From positions 558,001 through 622,000 of the forward strand of contig JADDTR010000015.1 in the NCBI GenBank assembly GCA_015345905.1: a stretch of DNA of 64,000 nucleotides, read 5' to 3'. The translations under genes were made by a program, and so were the position numbers. The notes beneath the pieces were generated by a model, which saw only the letters and a list, made by a program, of their open reading frames with translations, did not search any database and was not told where the DNA came from. Shown piece by piece: positions 35,401 to 46,750 of this stretch (its first letter is position 1; the number at the start of each line of letters is the position of its first letter). The DNA is from Aotearoamyces nothofagi. Taxonomy: Eukaryota; Ascomycota; Leotiomycetes; Leotiales; Tympanidaceae.

Positions 35401-37739
35401 TGAGGTTTGTCAATTCTTAGGATTTTATATATTCTATCAATGGTTTATCTATAGTTTCAACAAGGTAGTACTAGAGATAACAACACTTATAAGAACTAAG
35501 ACAGTATTCCTTTGGAAAGGAAGTATAGAATCGAGCTTCAAGAATCTGAAAGAATGTTTTCGAGGCACCCTATTACTATACTACTATAAACCGACAAAGA
35601 AAGGCTTTGTCGAGTGTAATACAAGTCTGTAGATATATATAGGCTCCTTCTTGTAGATATAAGACAACAGGTACAAATATCCAATTGCTTTCTATTCAAG
35701 GAAGTTCATCTAGGCAGAACAAAACTATAGAATCTACAACTAAGAACTACTAGCAATAGTCGACTATTTCAAAGTGTAGTAGTATTTCCTAGAAGGAGCT
35801 CAATACAAAGTAACAGTTATTATAGACTACAACAATCTTAAGTATTTTCTTTCTACAAAAGTCCTTATACAATAGCAAGCAAGATAGGCCAAAACACTTT
35901 CGACAGTAGACTTCAAAATTATATATAGACTAGACAAGAAGAACTCAGTAGACATTCTATTGCAACGACTAGACTACTACAGCAACTCTATAGACCTACT
36001 AGAGAATATATTGTAAAAACTACTAATAATAGAAAAACAAGCACTTGTCTAAGGCAGAGAAGAAACATTAGTAATATTGAGGGAAGAGGAAGTAATACAA
36101 CTGCCAAAAGATACTCTAATACCAGGAGACAAGTCACTCTATAGTGCTGTCGAGAAAAGAACAGATATTCTAGACTTGATAGAGTATATAAAATCCCAAT
36201 CATCAGCAGAGATATTGACTCTAGACTATACCTTGAAAGACAATCTTATATAGTTTAGACAAAAGATTGTAGTTCTAGACAATGATAAAGTAAAAACCTA
36301 TATTATAAAGGAGTTTTATAATTCATCTACTATTGGACACTTTGGTAAAGACTATACTCTAGCATCGATCAAGAGATATTTTGTCTGGCCCTGAATGTTG
36401 GTATATATAATAGAATATATCAAGACCTATAAAGCTTATCAGTGCTTAAAACCTACAAGATTAGTAGAAACTAGAGAACTATATCTGCTATCTATACCTT
36501 TATATTGCTAGAGTAGTATATCAATCGATTTTATAACCAGTCTGCTACCAAGTCAGTTCTAGAGAGACCCTATAGGAATACTATAGTTCAACATGATTTG
36601 TACTATAATATACTGTCTAACTAAAGAATTCTATACTATTCTATACTATATTAATATAACAGCAATCCAATTTACATTCCTCTTTATCAATTGGATTGTA
36701 TATCTCTATAGAATGCTCGACTCTATTATATCAGATAGAGATTCACTATTTATATTGTATTTTTAGAAAGCTATAGTAAAGTATCTTAGTGTCGAGAGAA
36801 GGCTGTCGACAGTATTCTATCCTCAAATTAATAGAGCAATCAAATAGACAAATACTACAATCGAACAGTATCTAAGAGTATATATAAATCATCAGTAAGA
36901 TAACTAGATAGACTTCTATATACTAGCTGAATTTATATACAACTTGACTCTATACTCTACAACAAAGATATCTCCATTTGTAGCAAATAATAAGGATATA
37001 TTGCTAATAGTAATATCAATAGTAGTATAGTATAAAGTAGTAGCAGTAAAGGAACTAGTAGAAGAATAGATAAAACTGAAGGCTTATCTAATAGATATAT
37101 TAATCGATGTATAGAATATATAGGCTGTATACTATAACAAAATAAGGCAATTGCAGGAATTTGAAATAGAGAACAAAGTTCTAATATCGACCAAAAACAT
37201 CTGTATTAAACAATCTAGCAAAAAGCTCAACGACTGCTATATAGGACTATTTCCAATTATTGCTAAAATTGGATTACAATTATACTATATCTAGCTTCTC
37301 TGATTGTTCCTAATATACAATGTATTCTATATATCACTACTGAAGCTATACTATAGATCGACTATAGTTAATATATAGACAGTCCTATCTTACTCTAAAG
37401 AGATATACAATAAAGTATATAGAACAAAACAGAACAAATACATTGTAGAAGAGGTAGTAGATTTACAATTTTTTTAGAAACGACTTTAGTACAAAGTGAA
37501 ATAGTTAGATTAGAATTCATCAGAGAATACTTAAAAGCTACTAGCAAATTTAACAAATATATAGGAGGCAGTAGAGGAATTCCACCAAGGCTATCCTACT
37601 AAACCGAGGCTACTAAAGATATAACCAGTATTAAATGACAATAGCTATAAGTGAGAGGTAGCAAGTATAGATATTGAGGTAAAGTGGAAACAAAGGAACT
37701 TATATATCAACTGCAAGTTGGGAAGAAAACTATAAGTGA

Positions 37740-37920
37740 AGCTGTAACTATAAAGAAGCTATAATTGTAAAGAAGCCATGATTGTAAAGAAAGCTGTAAT
37801 TGTAAAGAAAGCTGTAATTGTAAAGAAAGCTGTAATTGTAAAAGAAGCTGTAATTGTAAAGAGAGCCGTGATTGTAGAGAAAGCTGTAATTGTAAAGAAA
37901 GCTGTAAGCAAAGCTGTAAA
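37740..37920 (+). repeat. 18-bp tandem array inside the retroelement
   Basis: About nine or ten copies of an 18-bp unit (ATTGTAAAGAAAGCTGTA and variants) lie just after the chromodomain-like segment. The period is a multiple of three, so the frame reads as a repeated Lys/Val/Ala hexapeptide. Confidence 0.85.
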
Positions 37921-39570
37921 TAGGAAACTACAAAGCCAATCTAAGCAGAGGAATTCACTTGCTGTACTCTGTATACTAAGATGCTTAGAATTCTCTATAT
38001 AACCTACTTTCTCAATCTCTTTCTCTATACAACTACAACTCTATTATATATACCCTGAATGTCACTTTGCTATATATTGCCTTATTACTATTATACCAGC
38101 TTTACTATACTAGTTCCTATACCAAGCCTCTATATCAGCTTCCTTCCCTAACTACACGAACCTCTATAAGCAAGCTGTAGCTTATAGAAGACGAGCAAGT
38201 AAGTATATAAGTATACTACAACTATAGTAGAACTATAGCCACTCTATAGTATAAGGTTAGAAGTTCGACTGACTTTCAAGATAGTATAGCCGAACTACTT
38301 AAAGGTATATAGACAAGGAATACTATAAGGAACCTTGAAGCTACTATTATACTAGCAGAGATAGTATACAACAAGACTATTGATACTGTAATCATCTATA
38401 GTAAAGTAATAAACGATGAGAACCAAGAGGATACAACAGAAGTTACAGCAAACTGTAAGGAGATAATATATCTAAATACAATCTATATATAGGCTTGAGC
38501 TATCTTGAATAAAGCTAGAACTGAATTTATACAAGCAAAAGGAGCTGTAGATAAGGCTATAAAACAACTAGAAGCACTACCAACAGAAGCCAACAGATAT
38601 CTGAACCTATTCAACAATATAGAAAATATAGGACCATTTGTATATATAGTACTACAGCCAAGACAAGTAGTAATTCACTCGGTGAATCAGCTCAGCAGAG
38701 TAGACAAAGCAGCCCTGAATCAGTTTATCAGAAGGGCTTTTAAATATATCAAAAACTTAGATAGAGAGCCGACTCCAGCCTTTATAGAATTCTTTTATAA
38801 ACAGGTCTTTCTAGAGGGATAGATATCCTCTAATAAATCGATCAACTTGTCCATTCTCTTAAAAGCTAAAGGAGACAAGGTCAATGTACTATTTGGTCGA
38901 CTAGTTAAGGATTGTCTATCTGCAAAAGGAGTGAAGTCAGTATAAATACACCTGTACTATATAGTAGACTCTGTCGTTGTTATAAAGGTAGTTTGTAACT
39001 GTACTTGTCTTGGATAGCTGTATATAGATATTGATAGAAAGTTTATATTAGTTGATCTACTAAAGAGTAAGACAGAAGTAGAGGAAGATAAACAGGACTA
39101 TATACTAAACATCGAAGTAACTATATCGATCGAGATTGTCTAGACTACAGCTCTAATAGTATACAACTAAGAATATACTATTTGCTATAGTCAATACAAC
39201 TTGAAAGGATTTATAGTTCAGGTATAATAGTGTCTCTACTATTGGTATTACAAGCAGTATAGTCGCTCTTATAATATTCTATTAGTACTCTCTTGGTTCT
39301 AGTCTAAAAAGCCTTGTATATAGTCAAAAGTATTGTTTAACATTATAGCAGAAGTTATATATCAAATGAAGAATACCATTGGAGATAATATACTAGGCTA
39401 ATTCTATAGAGAAACTATAGAGGTATAGTAGTACAATCAGAGATCTTTCCCAGTTCAGTTATTTTATATCATTTCCTTTATCATTCTAATACAAAAGCTA
39501 CAACACTTAAATAAAGTATATAAATATCAATAAATCTATTAACTAGAAATCTATTCTTGCAGTTGAGAAT
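37921..39570 (+). other. Unassigned 3' module of the retroelement
   Basis: About 1.6 kb between the 18-bp array and the polypurine tract. An open stretch at 38505-38822 encodes a Lys/Glu-rich, probably helical sequence (words QAKGAVDKAIKQLEAL and FIRRAFKYIKNL) that resembles no retroelement domain I know. As a fossil it is only described; it is damaged like the rest of the element. Confidence 0.5.
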
Positions 39571-39588
39571 TCAGAGGGAGGAGTATAC

Positions 39589-39792
39589 TATAATAAGTCG
39601 TTCTTATTATATATATAACCTTCAGGTTATATGACCAACTTGAGGTTATATAATCTACTAGCTGGTTATATAACCAGTCTAAAGACTTACCAAGCCGAGT
39701 ATTAAAGAGGCCTTTGTCTCTTTAAATACTCTTTCTTCTCTAAGTATCAAAGACCTTGTTACTTAGATTCCTCTGTCTGTACAACTATTACA
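39589..39792 (+). repeat. 3' LTR (204 bp)
   Basis: Full-length partner of the left LTR, same length, about 95% identical. It is preceded by a purine-rich tract (AGAGGGAGGAG) that fits a polypurine primer, and followed by the right copy of the TCTAG duplication. Confidence 0.92.
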
Positions 39793-39797
39793 TCTAG
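39793..39797. repeat. Target-site duplication, right copy
   Basis: TCTAG, identical to the five bases left of the 5' LTR. Confidence 0.8.
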
Positions 39798-41320
39798 CTC
39801 AGTTTAGTCTAATTTGTTTTATCTTAAGTTATATTAATCTTCTTTAAGATATATATTATTATCAATTACTAACTATCTAAACCTCTCTCTTCTTCTCTTC
39901 TCCTTCTCTCTCTCTCTCTCTTCCTCTTCCTCTCTTATATTCTTCTTTCAATCTAAACTCTCCTCTACTCCTTTCTATCCAATCTAACTAAACCAAACCA
40001 AAACCAAGCTATCCTTATTTACTTACTTACTTATTTACAAAAGAAGAAGAAGAAAAGTCAATAAACTATAAACTCTCTCTCTCTCTAGTTCTCTATTATA
40101 TTAGCTATCTTTTTAGCTATTATAGAGAGATATAGAAAGATATACTTCTACTATATATTGTTTATATATTTGGTTGTTATATTTATCTATATACTATTCA
40201 TTTATATATATTTATACAATTACAATTATAAATACTCACTATAAAACATCACCCTTCTCAAGCCTTAAAAGAGGAGTTATTTCTATTTCAGATTACTATT
40301 CTCCCTCTCCTACCTCCCTCTCTCCAGCCCGAATCTTTGTACAGCCAGCTGTATAAAAAAAAAAGAGTATATATAATGCCTAGATCTATTCCGGTCCTAC
40401 TGCAGCCGATCCTTCAAAGTTGCAATCTGGTCCCGTCTATCTCTCCATTGGACCCTGGCCTGTTTCTCTACTCCTCGTCCTCTAAGCTACTTGTCTCTCC
40501 TCCTCAGCCCAAGCCCAAGCCGAGCCGAGCCAAGCCAAGGCAAAACCTCAGCCCAGATCAAGCCTGAGCCAATCCAAGCCCGAGCCAAGCCAAGCCAAGC
40601 CAAGGCAAAACCTCAGCCCAGATCAAGCCTGAACCAACCCAAACCCGAGCCAAGCCAAGCCAAGGCAAAACCTCAGCCCGGATCAAGCCTTCCCCATCCC
40701 CAATCCCCCATCCTCCATCCCACTTCTCTATCTCTCTATATCTCTATACCTATCCAACAAAAAAAAGAAAAAGGAAAGGGAAAAAAAAAAAAAAAAACTC
40801 CTCTCATAATTCCCCAACGACTTCTCCGCCAAGCACAAAAAAAGTCTCGACTCTGACAAAATCCATCTGGTATCACAATCACACAATCACACACACAATC
40901 ACACACACATCTCAAACAACAACAAAAGAAAAATATGTTTTTTTCTTCTTCTTCATTCTTCCAGTAAGGAGGCTTTTTTATTTTATTTTATAAAAAACAC
41001 CCCAGAAGGCTCGGAGCCGCTTATGCGATTGGAATCAAAGTCATATCATGAAGAGCTCTCGCAATATCAAAGCTCTAAAAAGTGGAAACAAGGAAAAAGG
41101 CTCACATCGCAGACCATGCCTTGGCTAAAAAGGAAGAACAAAAGCTGTCTGAATGCCGCTAGAATGCCACGCTCGTATACGCTCATCTTGAAAAAATAGA
41201 GGGGAAAAAAAAAGGGAAAGTCGTAAAGTCGTAAATTGGAGGGTCACGTTTTTTTTTTCGTTAGAACCAACGAGGCCAGCGAGCGTCGGAAGGTTTCTAG
41301 AAACTGGAGAGGTGGGCTTT
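39798..41320. repeat. Right flank of the island and repeat-rich intergenic DNA
   Basis: AT-rich sequence continues to about 40.3 kb. At about 40500-40690 lies a tandem array of roughly 60-68 bp (three copies; the unit contains CCAAGGCAAAACCTCAGCCC) with an internal AGCCA/AGCCAAGCC periodicity. A-runs (about 40780-40797) and ACACAATC repeats follow (40875-40910). The stretch near 41.1-41.3 kb is probably the 3' UTR of the minus-strand MedA-like gene. No gene is supported. Confidence 0.6.
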
Positions 41321-44300
41321 CTAAGATTCCGTGTCGCCTTTTCCGCGCTTGGTAGTTCGTTCATTGAATCGACGCTTCCCAACGCGTGTTTCGAAATGTG
41401 GTGCCTTCGACGGGACGTCCTGGTCTATGCCTTCCATGGTGGAGCGCATCTTGTTGCGGTAGCAATCCACTACAGAGATGAATATCCACGTCAGCAGTCT
41501 TCTTAATAAGTGGCTCGGCTGACTCGAACTTACGAGCTCGCTGCAGGAACACAGTATGGTTGTTGAATACCCTTCCCTGGTGCCAGGCCATGCGATATCC
41601 CAGGTTGTTCAGCTTGACTTCTTTGTTGCGCTGTGATTTGGGCATTCTCGGGATTGCCACTTCAGCCTCGCTACCATCATCTATAGGGACAGGAACCAGC
41701 GTCTTGCCATGCCCAGGTCTGCCACTGTCATCGTCTTCATCATCTTCAAAGAATCGGCTTCCATGCGCGGAAGGCGGTGGTGACTGCATCTCGGAAGGGA
41801 ACCAGGAGCGGGGATAGACGGCGTTTATCTTGCGATACGAATCAGGGATCTCCTTGATGTTGATGGTATCCAGAGTGACCCTGACGCGTACGCGCTGGCC
41901 TTTACTTGGATCTTCGACAAGAATAAACTTGCGCCTCTTGCCTTGGGGAATATTACCGAAAAGGGACTCGGTATCATCATCATCATCGGCTGCCCTTGTA
42001 GCGATTGCACTAGATTGATTATGGCTGACCATGGGCGTCATTCCGTCATGAATCCGTGGCGTCATCGAGGGACCGTTTACGTTGGCATTGGGAGGGTACT
42101 GAGCGGGATAGGCAGAGAAGACTTGGCTATGTCGAACATCTTCGGCGACGGGAGGGACTTGGCCATTTGGTGCTTGGTGATGATGGTGATGCTGCTCCTC
42201 GATATAGTCACTTTCACCTGTGGAACGAGAGCAAATTAGCCTACGACGTTATCCGGGAAGCGAAGTAGACCAAAGTGATATAAAGCTGTACAGGTGCGGG
42301 TATGCGGGGTTGACGCAAGGGCAGGAAACAAGTGCAAATACGTATTTTACATGAATTGTGCTAGACCACGCACTCGTCCAGTCCCAAATCCTCCTAGCCG
42401 ACATGTGGCATTTGTGCTTGCAAAAGGTATCATAACAATATAACATAAATCACGACGCATCACATCTGGTGAAACATACCGCTGCCATCATCAGGACCAC
42501 CCGGAGCATTTCCATCGGGATGAGCGTGGTGGTGATGTAGCTGCGGCCCGCCCATGCTCCCGAGACTAGGCTTCCCCATGTTTCCCGCGCCGCCACCCGG
42601 GCCCATGGCGCCGGTGGGGGGCATCCCTGTCGGTCCGCCAGGACCCGGCATGTGAGGGTTGTGCGTCGCCGCCTGGACCTGCTTTCGAGTGTTGATCTTG
42701 GCCATGCGGCGGACTCGGCGACTGCGCAGTCGCGGATCCTGGTTGCTGTTGCGCCAGCTGTCGACGGCGCGCTGGATCAGCCCGCGCTTCCCACGAAGAC
42801 ACGGGTTGAGTTCGGCCAGGGCCCACCCGACCGTGTTGCACTCCGTCTCGTAGACAAGACGGTTGCCTCTGTACTGGTCCTTGCTGCAGCAGGCGCGAGG
42901 GTAGACGCAGTTCTCCGTCTTGAACTCCGCGCTCAGAGTGTCGACGTTGACAGACTCGACATCGCAGCGGATCGTGTACTCCATCTTGACGCGGTCGCGC
43001 GAGTACTCGAACGCAATCCACTGCACGCCGTTTCCGTCCTGTCGCACAACGAGGGGTGTGGTCGCGGGGATAGGTCCCGGCGCAGCATTTGGGTTGACAC
43101 CGCTGCCAGGGACATTGTTCGCGTTCAGCGGAGGGCCGTTCTGCTGCTGCGGGTGCTGCTGCGGAGGTCCCAGAGGCCCAGGAGGCGGTCTCTGAAGTTG
43201 CTGAGGTACATGCTCCATCTTGGTTCCTCTTGGGCTGCTGGTCATACCGGGCTGCTGATGCTGGTTTGGATGCTGCAGCGGGTGCTGCCCAGTCGGGTGC
43301 GACATGAGCAGGTTTGGCTGCGGGTTCATCGCCTGGTGGTGCTGCTGCGGGTGCTGGCCATACGGTGACGGACCACCCTGCGGGGGCATCGGAGGGTATT
43401 GCTGCTGGGACGGGTAGTACATTGGCTGCTGCTGCTGCTGCAGCTGCGGCGGAGGCTGGCCATACAAGCTGCGACCATGCTGATCGTGGCCAGAAGGCGA
43501 TGCGACAGATGCTGGGGAATTGGATTGCGGAGTGTGGTATGAGATTGGAGGATACGGGCGCGACATCTGCGCGGCCGCCATGATGTCTGGAGTCTCTGAA
43601 GCTTTTGGCCAGTTAGTTCCTCGTATCCTCACCATCCCGATCAGAGAGACGATGCGTGCTTACCTGCGGACGTGTACGCTCCTGTTGCGCTGGGAGTGCT
43701 ATAGGGACTCGGATGCGCGTAGTAGGGAATGTCCTGCGGGTGCTGCCCAGGTCCTGGAGCGTTCTGCGCGTACTGCGGCAGGCCGTGTGCGGAAGGATAC
43801 GCGTTTGGATGCTGCGGTGGAGGGCCTTGCTGGTGGTGCTGCTGATGAACAATGCTCGATGGTCGAGGGTGCTGTAGATGCTGTGGAGGCGGAGGACCCT
43901 GCTGGGGGTGGTGGGAGTGATGCTGCTATAGAAACAAGTCGTCAGTGACGGATTCTCATATGTTCTCAGATGTTCTCAGAAAGCAACAACCATTGGCATA
44001 AAGCAAGTCGCGTTGCGATGTGTTTTGACACCTGAACAGTAGGAAAGAAGAAGATGGAGAATCCTTGAAGATGTGGATGCGCTGAAGGACTGAACGCGCG
44101 AGTACCTGCAGCCAGGTCCGCTGCCACCAACAAGGGAAAAGGAGCGAGGGTATACGGGTTGGGTATACCTCAGTAGAACGGTTAGATGCCTCGCTCTGGA
44201 CTTTTTTCAGCACCTGGTCCAAGAACAGATCAAGCGACGGGGTAATGTCCGAGATTCCGCAAAGCTCGGCACAGACTCTGGGCTCTGGGTGGAGCGACGA

Positions 44301-46750
44301 GGGTGTGAGGCAAGCTTAAGACGAGGCGATGGTGTAAGAAGAGACAAATATAAAAAGATAATTGAAGTTAAAAAAAAAAAGAGCCGTGCTGATGGGAGAA
44401 GGACGACTAAGACGGGCAAGGAAGGAAGATAGATCTGAGCGAGGGTGGAGGATAGGACAGGACAGGATATGACGGGATACTCGAAGCTCGAAGGTCAGGC
44501 CCGACTCGATCTTGGCCTGGATCAGGACTTGGCCTCGACAGGTCTCGACAGGAACGCTGACAAGTCCTCTGGGCCTCTAGAGGGATGGGCGGAGAAGCAT
44601 GGGCATGGGTGCGGGTATGGGTACGGGTATGGGTATGGGTATGGGATGGGAAGCTGGAGGGAGCGGAGGAGGGCGCAGGTGGGTGGACGGAGTCGGAAGG
44701 GTATTAAGAGCAGAGCTAGAGCGCGGAGCGAGAGGCAGGACAGCGCATGGGAGAAACGTGATAGGACGCTGGCACGGCGCGGCCGGGGGGGGAGTGGGGC
44801 AGCAAGGCGCGGCCGGCGAGCATGGGAGCGAGGGCAGCCATTGGCGGGGGACGGTGCCGCAGCGGGGCGGTGGCTGCTGGAGGGGCTTGGCAGGCGTCGC
44901 AGGCGTCGCAGGCGTTGGCAGGCGTGCCAGGCCCGTCCAGGCTCCAGGCTCCACTGCGCGCGCGCTGCCATCCCGAACACCCCGGCCGCGCTGCCAGACT
45001 GCGCCAGACTGTGCCAGACAGCGGTGTGTCGGGGGGGTGTGTCGGGGGGCTGTCGGGGGGGGGGTGTGCCGTGGCGCGGGCGAGGGTGTGCCACTGGGGG
45101 AGTGCACTGCGTCTCGCTGCATACCGCTGCCTACCGCTGCACCACCACCACCACCACCACACCACTGTACAGTGCGGGACTGCGCCGCTGCCACTGCTCC
45201 TCGGCGGCCACTCGACCACCGCGGGCTGGCCGTCCACTGGCCTGGCGTAGTCACCGCTCCCCTTAGCGGGCGTGTCAAATTGCTTCAGGGTGAGGCCCAT
45301 GTGCGGTGCAGTAGCAGCGCAGTAGCAGCGCAGTAGCAGCGCAGTAGCCCCGTCTCGCTTGAGTGCCGTGTCCCGTCTGCTGAGGCGTCGGGCTAGGGTG
45401 CGGAGTAAACGGACGAGGCCACCACGGCTCCTTGTCCTCCACTCGACCAGCCACTCCGCCGTGCAGCACAGGCAGTGCAGCACAGGGCATGGCAGCACAG
45501 GGCAGGGCAGGAACTTCCTGCGCAGCACCCACTGCACGTCCTGCTATACGGTATAGCACACGGTACGGTAGAGCGCGAGCACTGCTACGGCTTCGTAGAG
45601 TGAGGCTGCTGCGGGTGGAGATGACGTCCAGCCGTGCCTGGCCTTGCGCCGAGCACGACGAGGCGCCACCGTCGTCCGCCCGTGGTTGGCTCTCCTCAAA
45701 AGGCCCAGGGGTGTCTACATCATCCAGATAGCACTGGCCAGGACAGCAGGAAATAGATTGCATCGGGCTCGCCACGCTCCCCAGTGTCCACAGAGGCGCA
45801 ACGCTGGCGGCCCCAGTGGCTCCGAGGATACAGGAGGCCCCGGCAGGGTATGACATATCGCCCAGGCCGGCCATGCACGGCAAGGGCTACGGTAATGTAT
45901 ACGGCCAGCACTACTGGACCGTACGCACAGCACGACGACAGGCGGCACCACAGGCACCACAGGCACTACTTGCAGGACAGTACAGGACAGGACAGGACAG
46001 GACAGGACAGGACAGGACAGGCACATCCCACTGGGTGTATACCTGCAACAGGCCGCGTGGGATTGGGCAGCCACACCACCCGGCCTGGCCCCGCCCACCC
46101 TGGCCCGGCCATCCCTGCCATCCCTGCCACCCCCGGTCTTGACGCGCAAACGACCCCGGTCCACTTGAAACGGGCCCATTTAGAGTCGAGCCCCGCCCGA
46201 AGGAGCGCTTGAACGCTGGAGCGCACGCTTGCACGCTCGCACGCTTCACACGCCCGCACGCTTGCGAGGCCTGCTGCCTTCTGGAAAGCATCGAAGGCCA
46301 AGCAGCGTCGAAACTCGCGCCCGCCCCGTGACAGTCCGCCATGGCTGCGCGACAATCCATCCCCGGGTGGGTTGGAGGCGGCGAGAACGCTCGTCGGGGG
46401 CTTGTGCTGAGGCAGGAACCAGTGGACCAGCGGATCCGCCAGGCCACTAGACCACCAGACCACCAGACCGCCCAGACCGCCAGGCCCCGGAGAAGGCCTG
46501 CGCGGACGCACGTCCAGGTGCCGAAATGACTGCCTTATGCAACAATGTTGATCCGATGGAGGAAGACGACGAGCACCGGGCGCGCCGTTCCAAGGCACAA
46601 GAAACAAGAAACAAGAAACAAGAACAGACCGACAGACAGACAGGCTGACAGAACTGAAGAAACAGAGCCGAGACTTACGTGATCAGCGCCGGCAATTGCT
46701 ACTCCGGACTCCTCCTTGTAGCCCCCGCCGGGATGCTGCTGTTGCGCCAT
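41321..46750 (-). CDS. medA: MedA-like developmental regulator (DUF8032-type core)
   Basis: Five exons on the minus strand (46750-46679, 43925-43664, 43595-42480, 42217-41534, 41469-41321) join in phase to 760 aa. The N-terminal 260 residues are Gln/Pro/His-rich low complexity. The conserved core (exon 3) contains WIAFEYSRDRVKMEYTIRC, CVYPRACCSKDQYRGNRL, NTVGWALAELNPCLRGKRG and DPRLRSRRVRRM. The C-terminal block has KRRKFILVEDPSKGQRVRVR, VYPRSWFPSEMQSPP, LNNLGYRMAWHQGRVFNNH and ends with HFETRVGKRRFNER. This set and the length fit the ascomycete Medusa/Acr1/Ren1 group, nuclear regulators of conidiophore development; that assignment is from memory of the family. Exons 2-5 are well supported. 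Exon 1 (24 codons) is linked through a 2753-nt intron and is less sure, but exon 2 has no ATG, so an upstream start is required. Confidence 0.78.
43926..46678 (-). other. Unusually long first intron of the MedA-like gene
   Basis: The donor GTAAGT (46678 side) and the acceptor CTATAG with an upstream CACTGACG branch site (43926 side) bound 2753 nt. The interval has no supported coding exon. It holds a GGGTAT-type G-run array (44601-44650), GGCGTCGCA repeats (44890-44925), CCACCA (45140-45162), GCAGTAGCA (45305-45345), a GACAG/GACAGGACAG array (about 45973-46020) and several open frames produced by the GC-rich repeats. Confidence 0.55.
44601..44650 (+). repeat. G-quadruplex-type G-run array
   Basis: Nine GGG runs separated by 2-4 bases (pattern GGGTAT and GGGTAC) within 50 bp, on the strand opposite to the MedA-like transcript. 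It meets the usual G3N1-7 quadruplex rule several times over. Confidence 0.8.

Larger units (their letters stand above)
32220..39792 (+). mobile_element. Broken Ty3/gypsy chromovirus-type LTR retrotransposon (RIP fossil)
   Basis: A full-length but broken element of 7.57 kb with two 204-bp LTRs and a 5-bp target duplication. Its parts can be followed in order in the plus sense: a gag-like region (about 32.6-33.95 kb), an aspartic-protease region (about 34.1-34.4 kb), reverse transcriptase (about 34.7-35.4 kb), RNase H (about 35.5-36.0 kb), integrase (about 36.3-37.1 kb) and a chromodomain-like segment (about 37.45-37.6 kb). A further 1.9 kb that I cannot assign follows before a purine-rich tract (about 39571-39583) at the 3' LTR. 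The coding parts carry dozens of breaks and the base composition is very AT-rich, the pattern RIP produces. The two LTRs are about 95% identical and differ only by transitions, so the age cannot be read simply as time since insertion; it is moderately young or was mutated quickly after arrival. Confidence 0.9.

Noticed and set aside
44445-45537. Several 230-270-codon open frames on both strands in the MedA-like intron
   Set aside because: All lie over GC-rich simple repeats, overlap each other in four or more frames and encode low-complexity Arg/Pro/Gly sequence.
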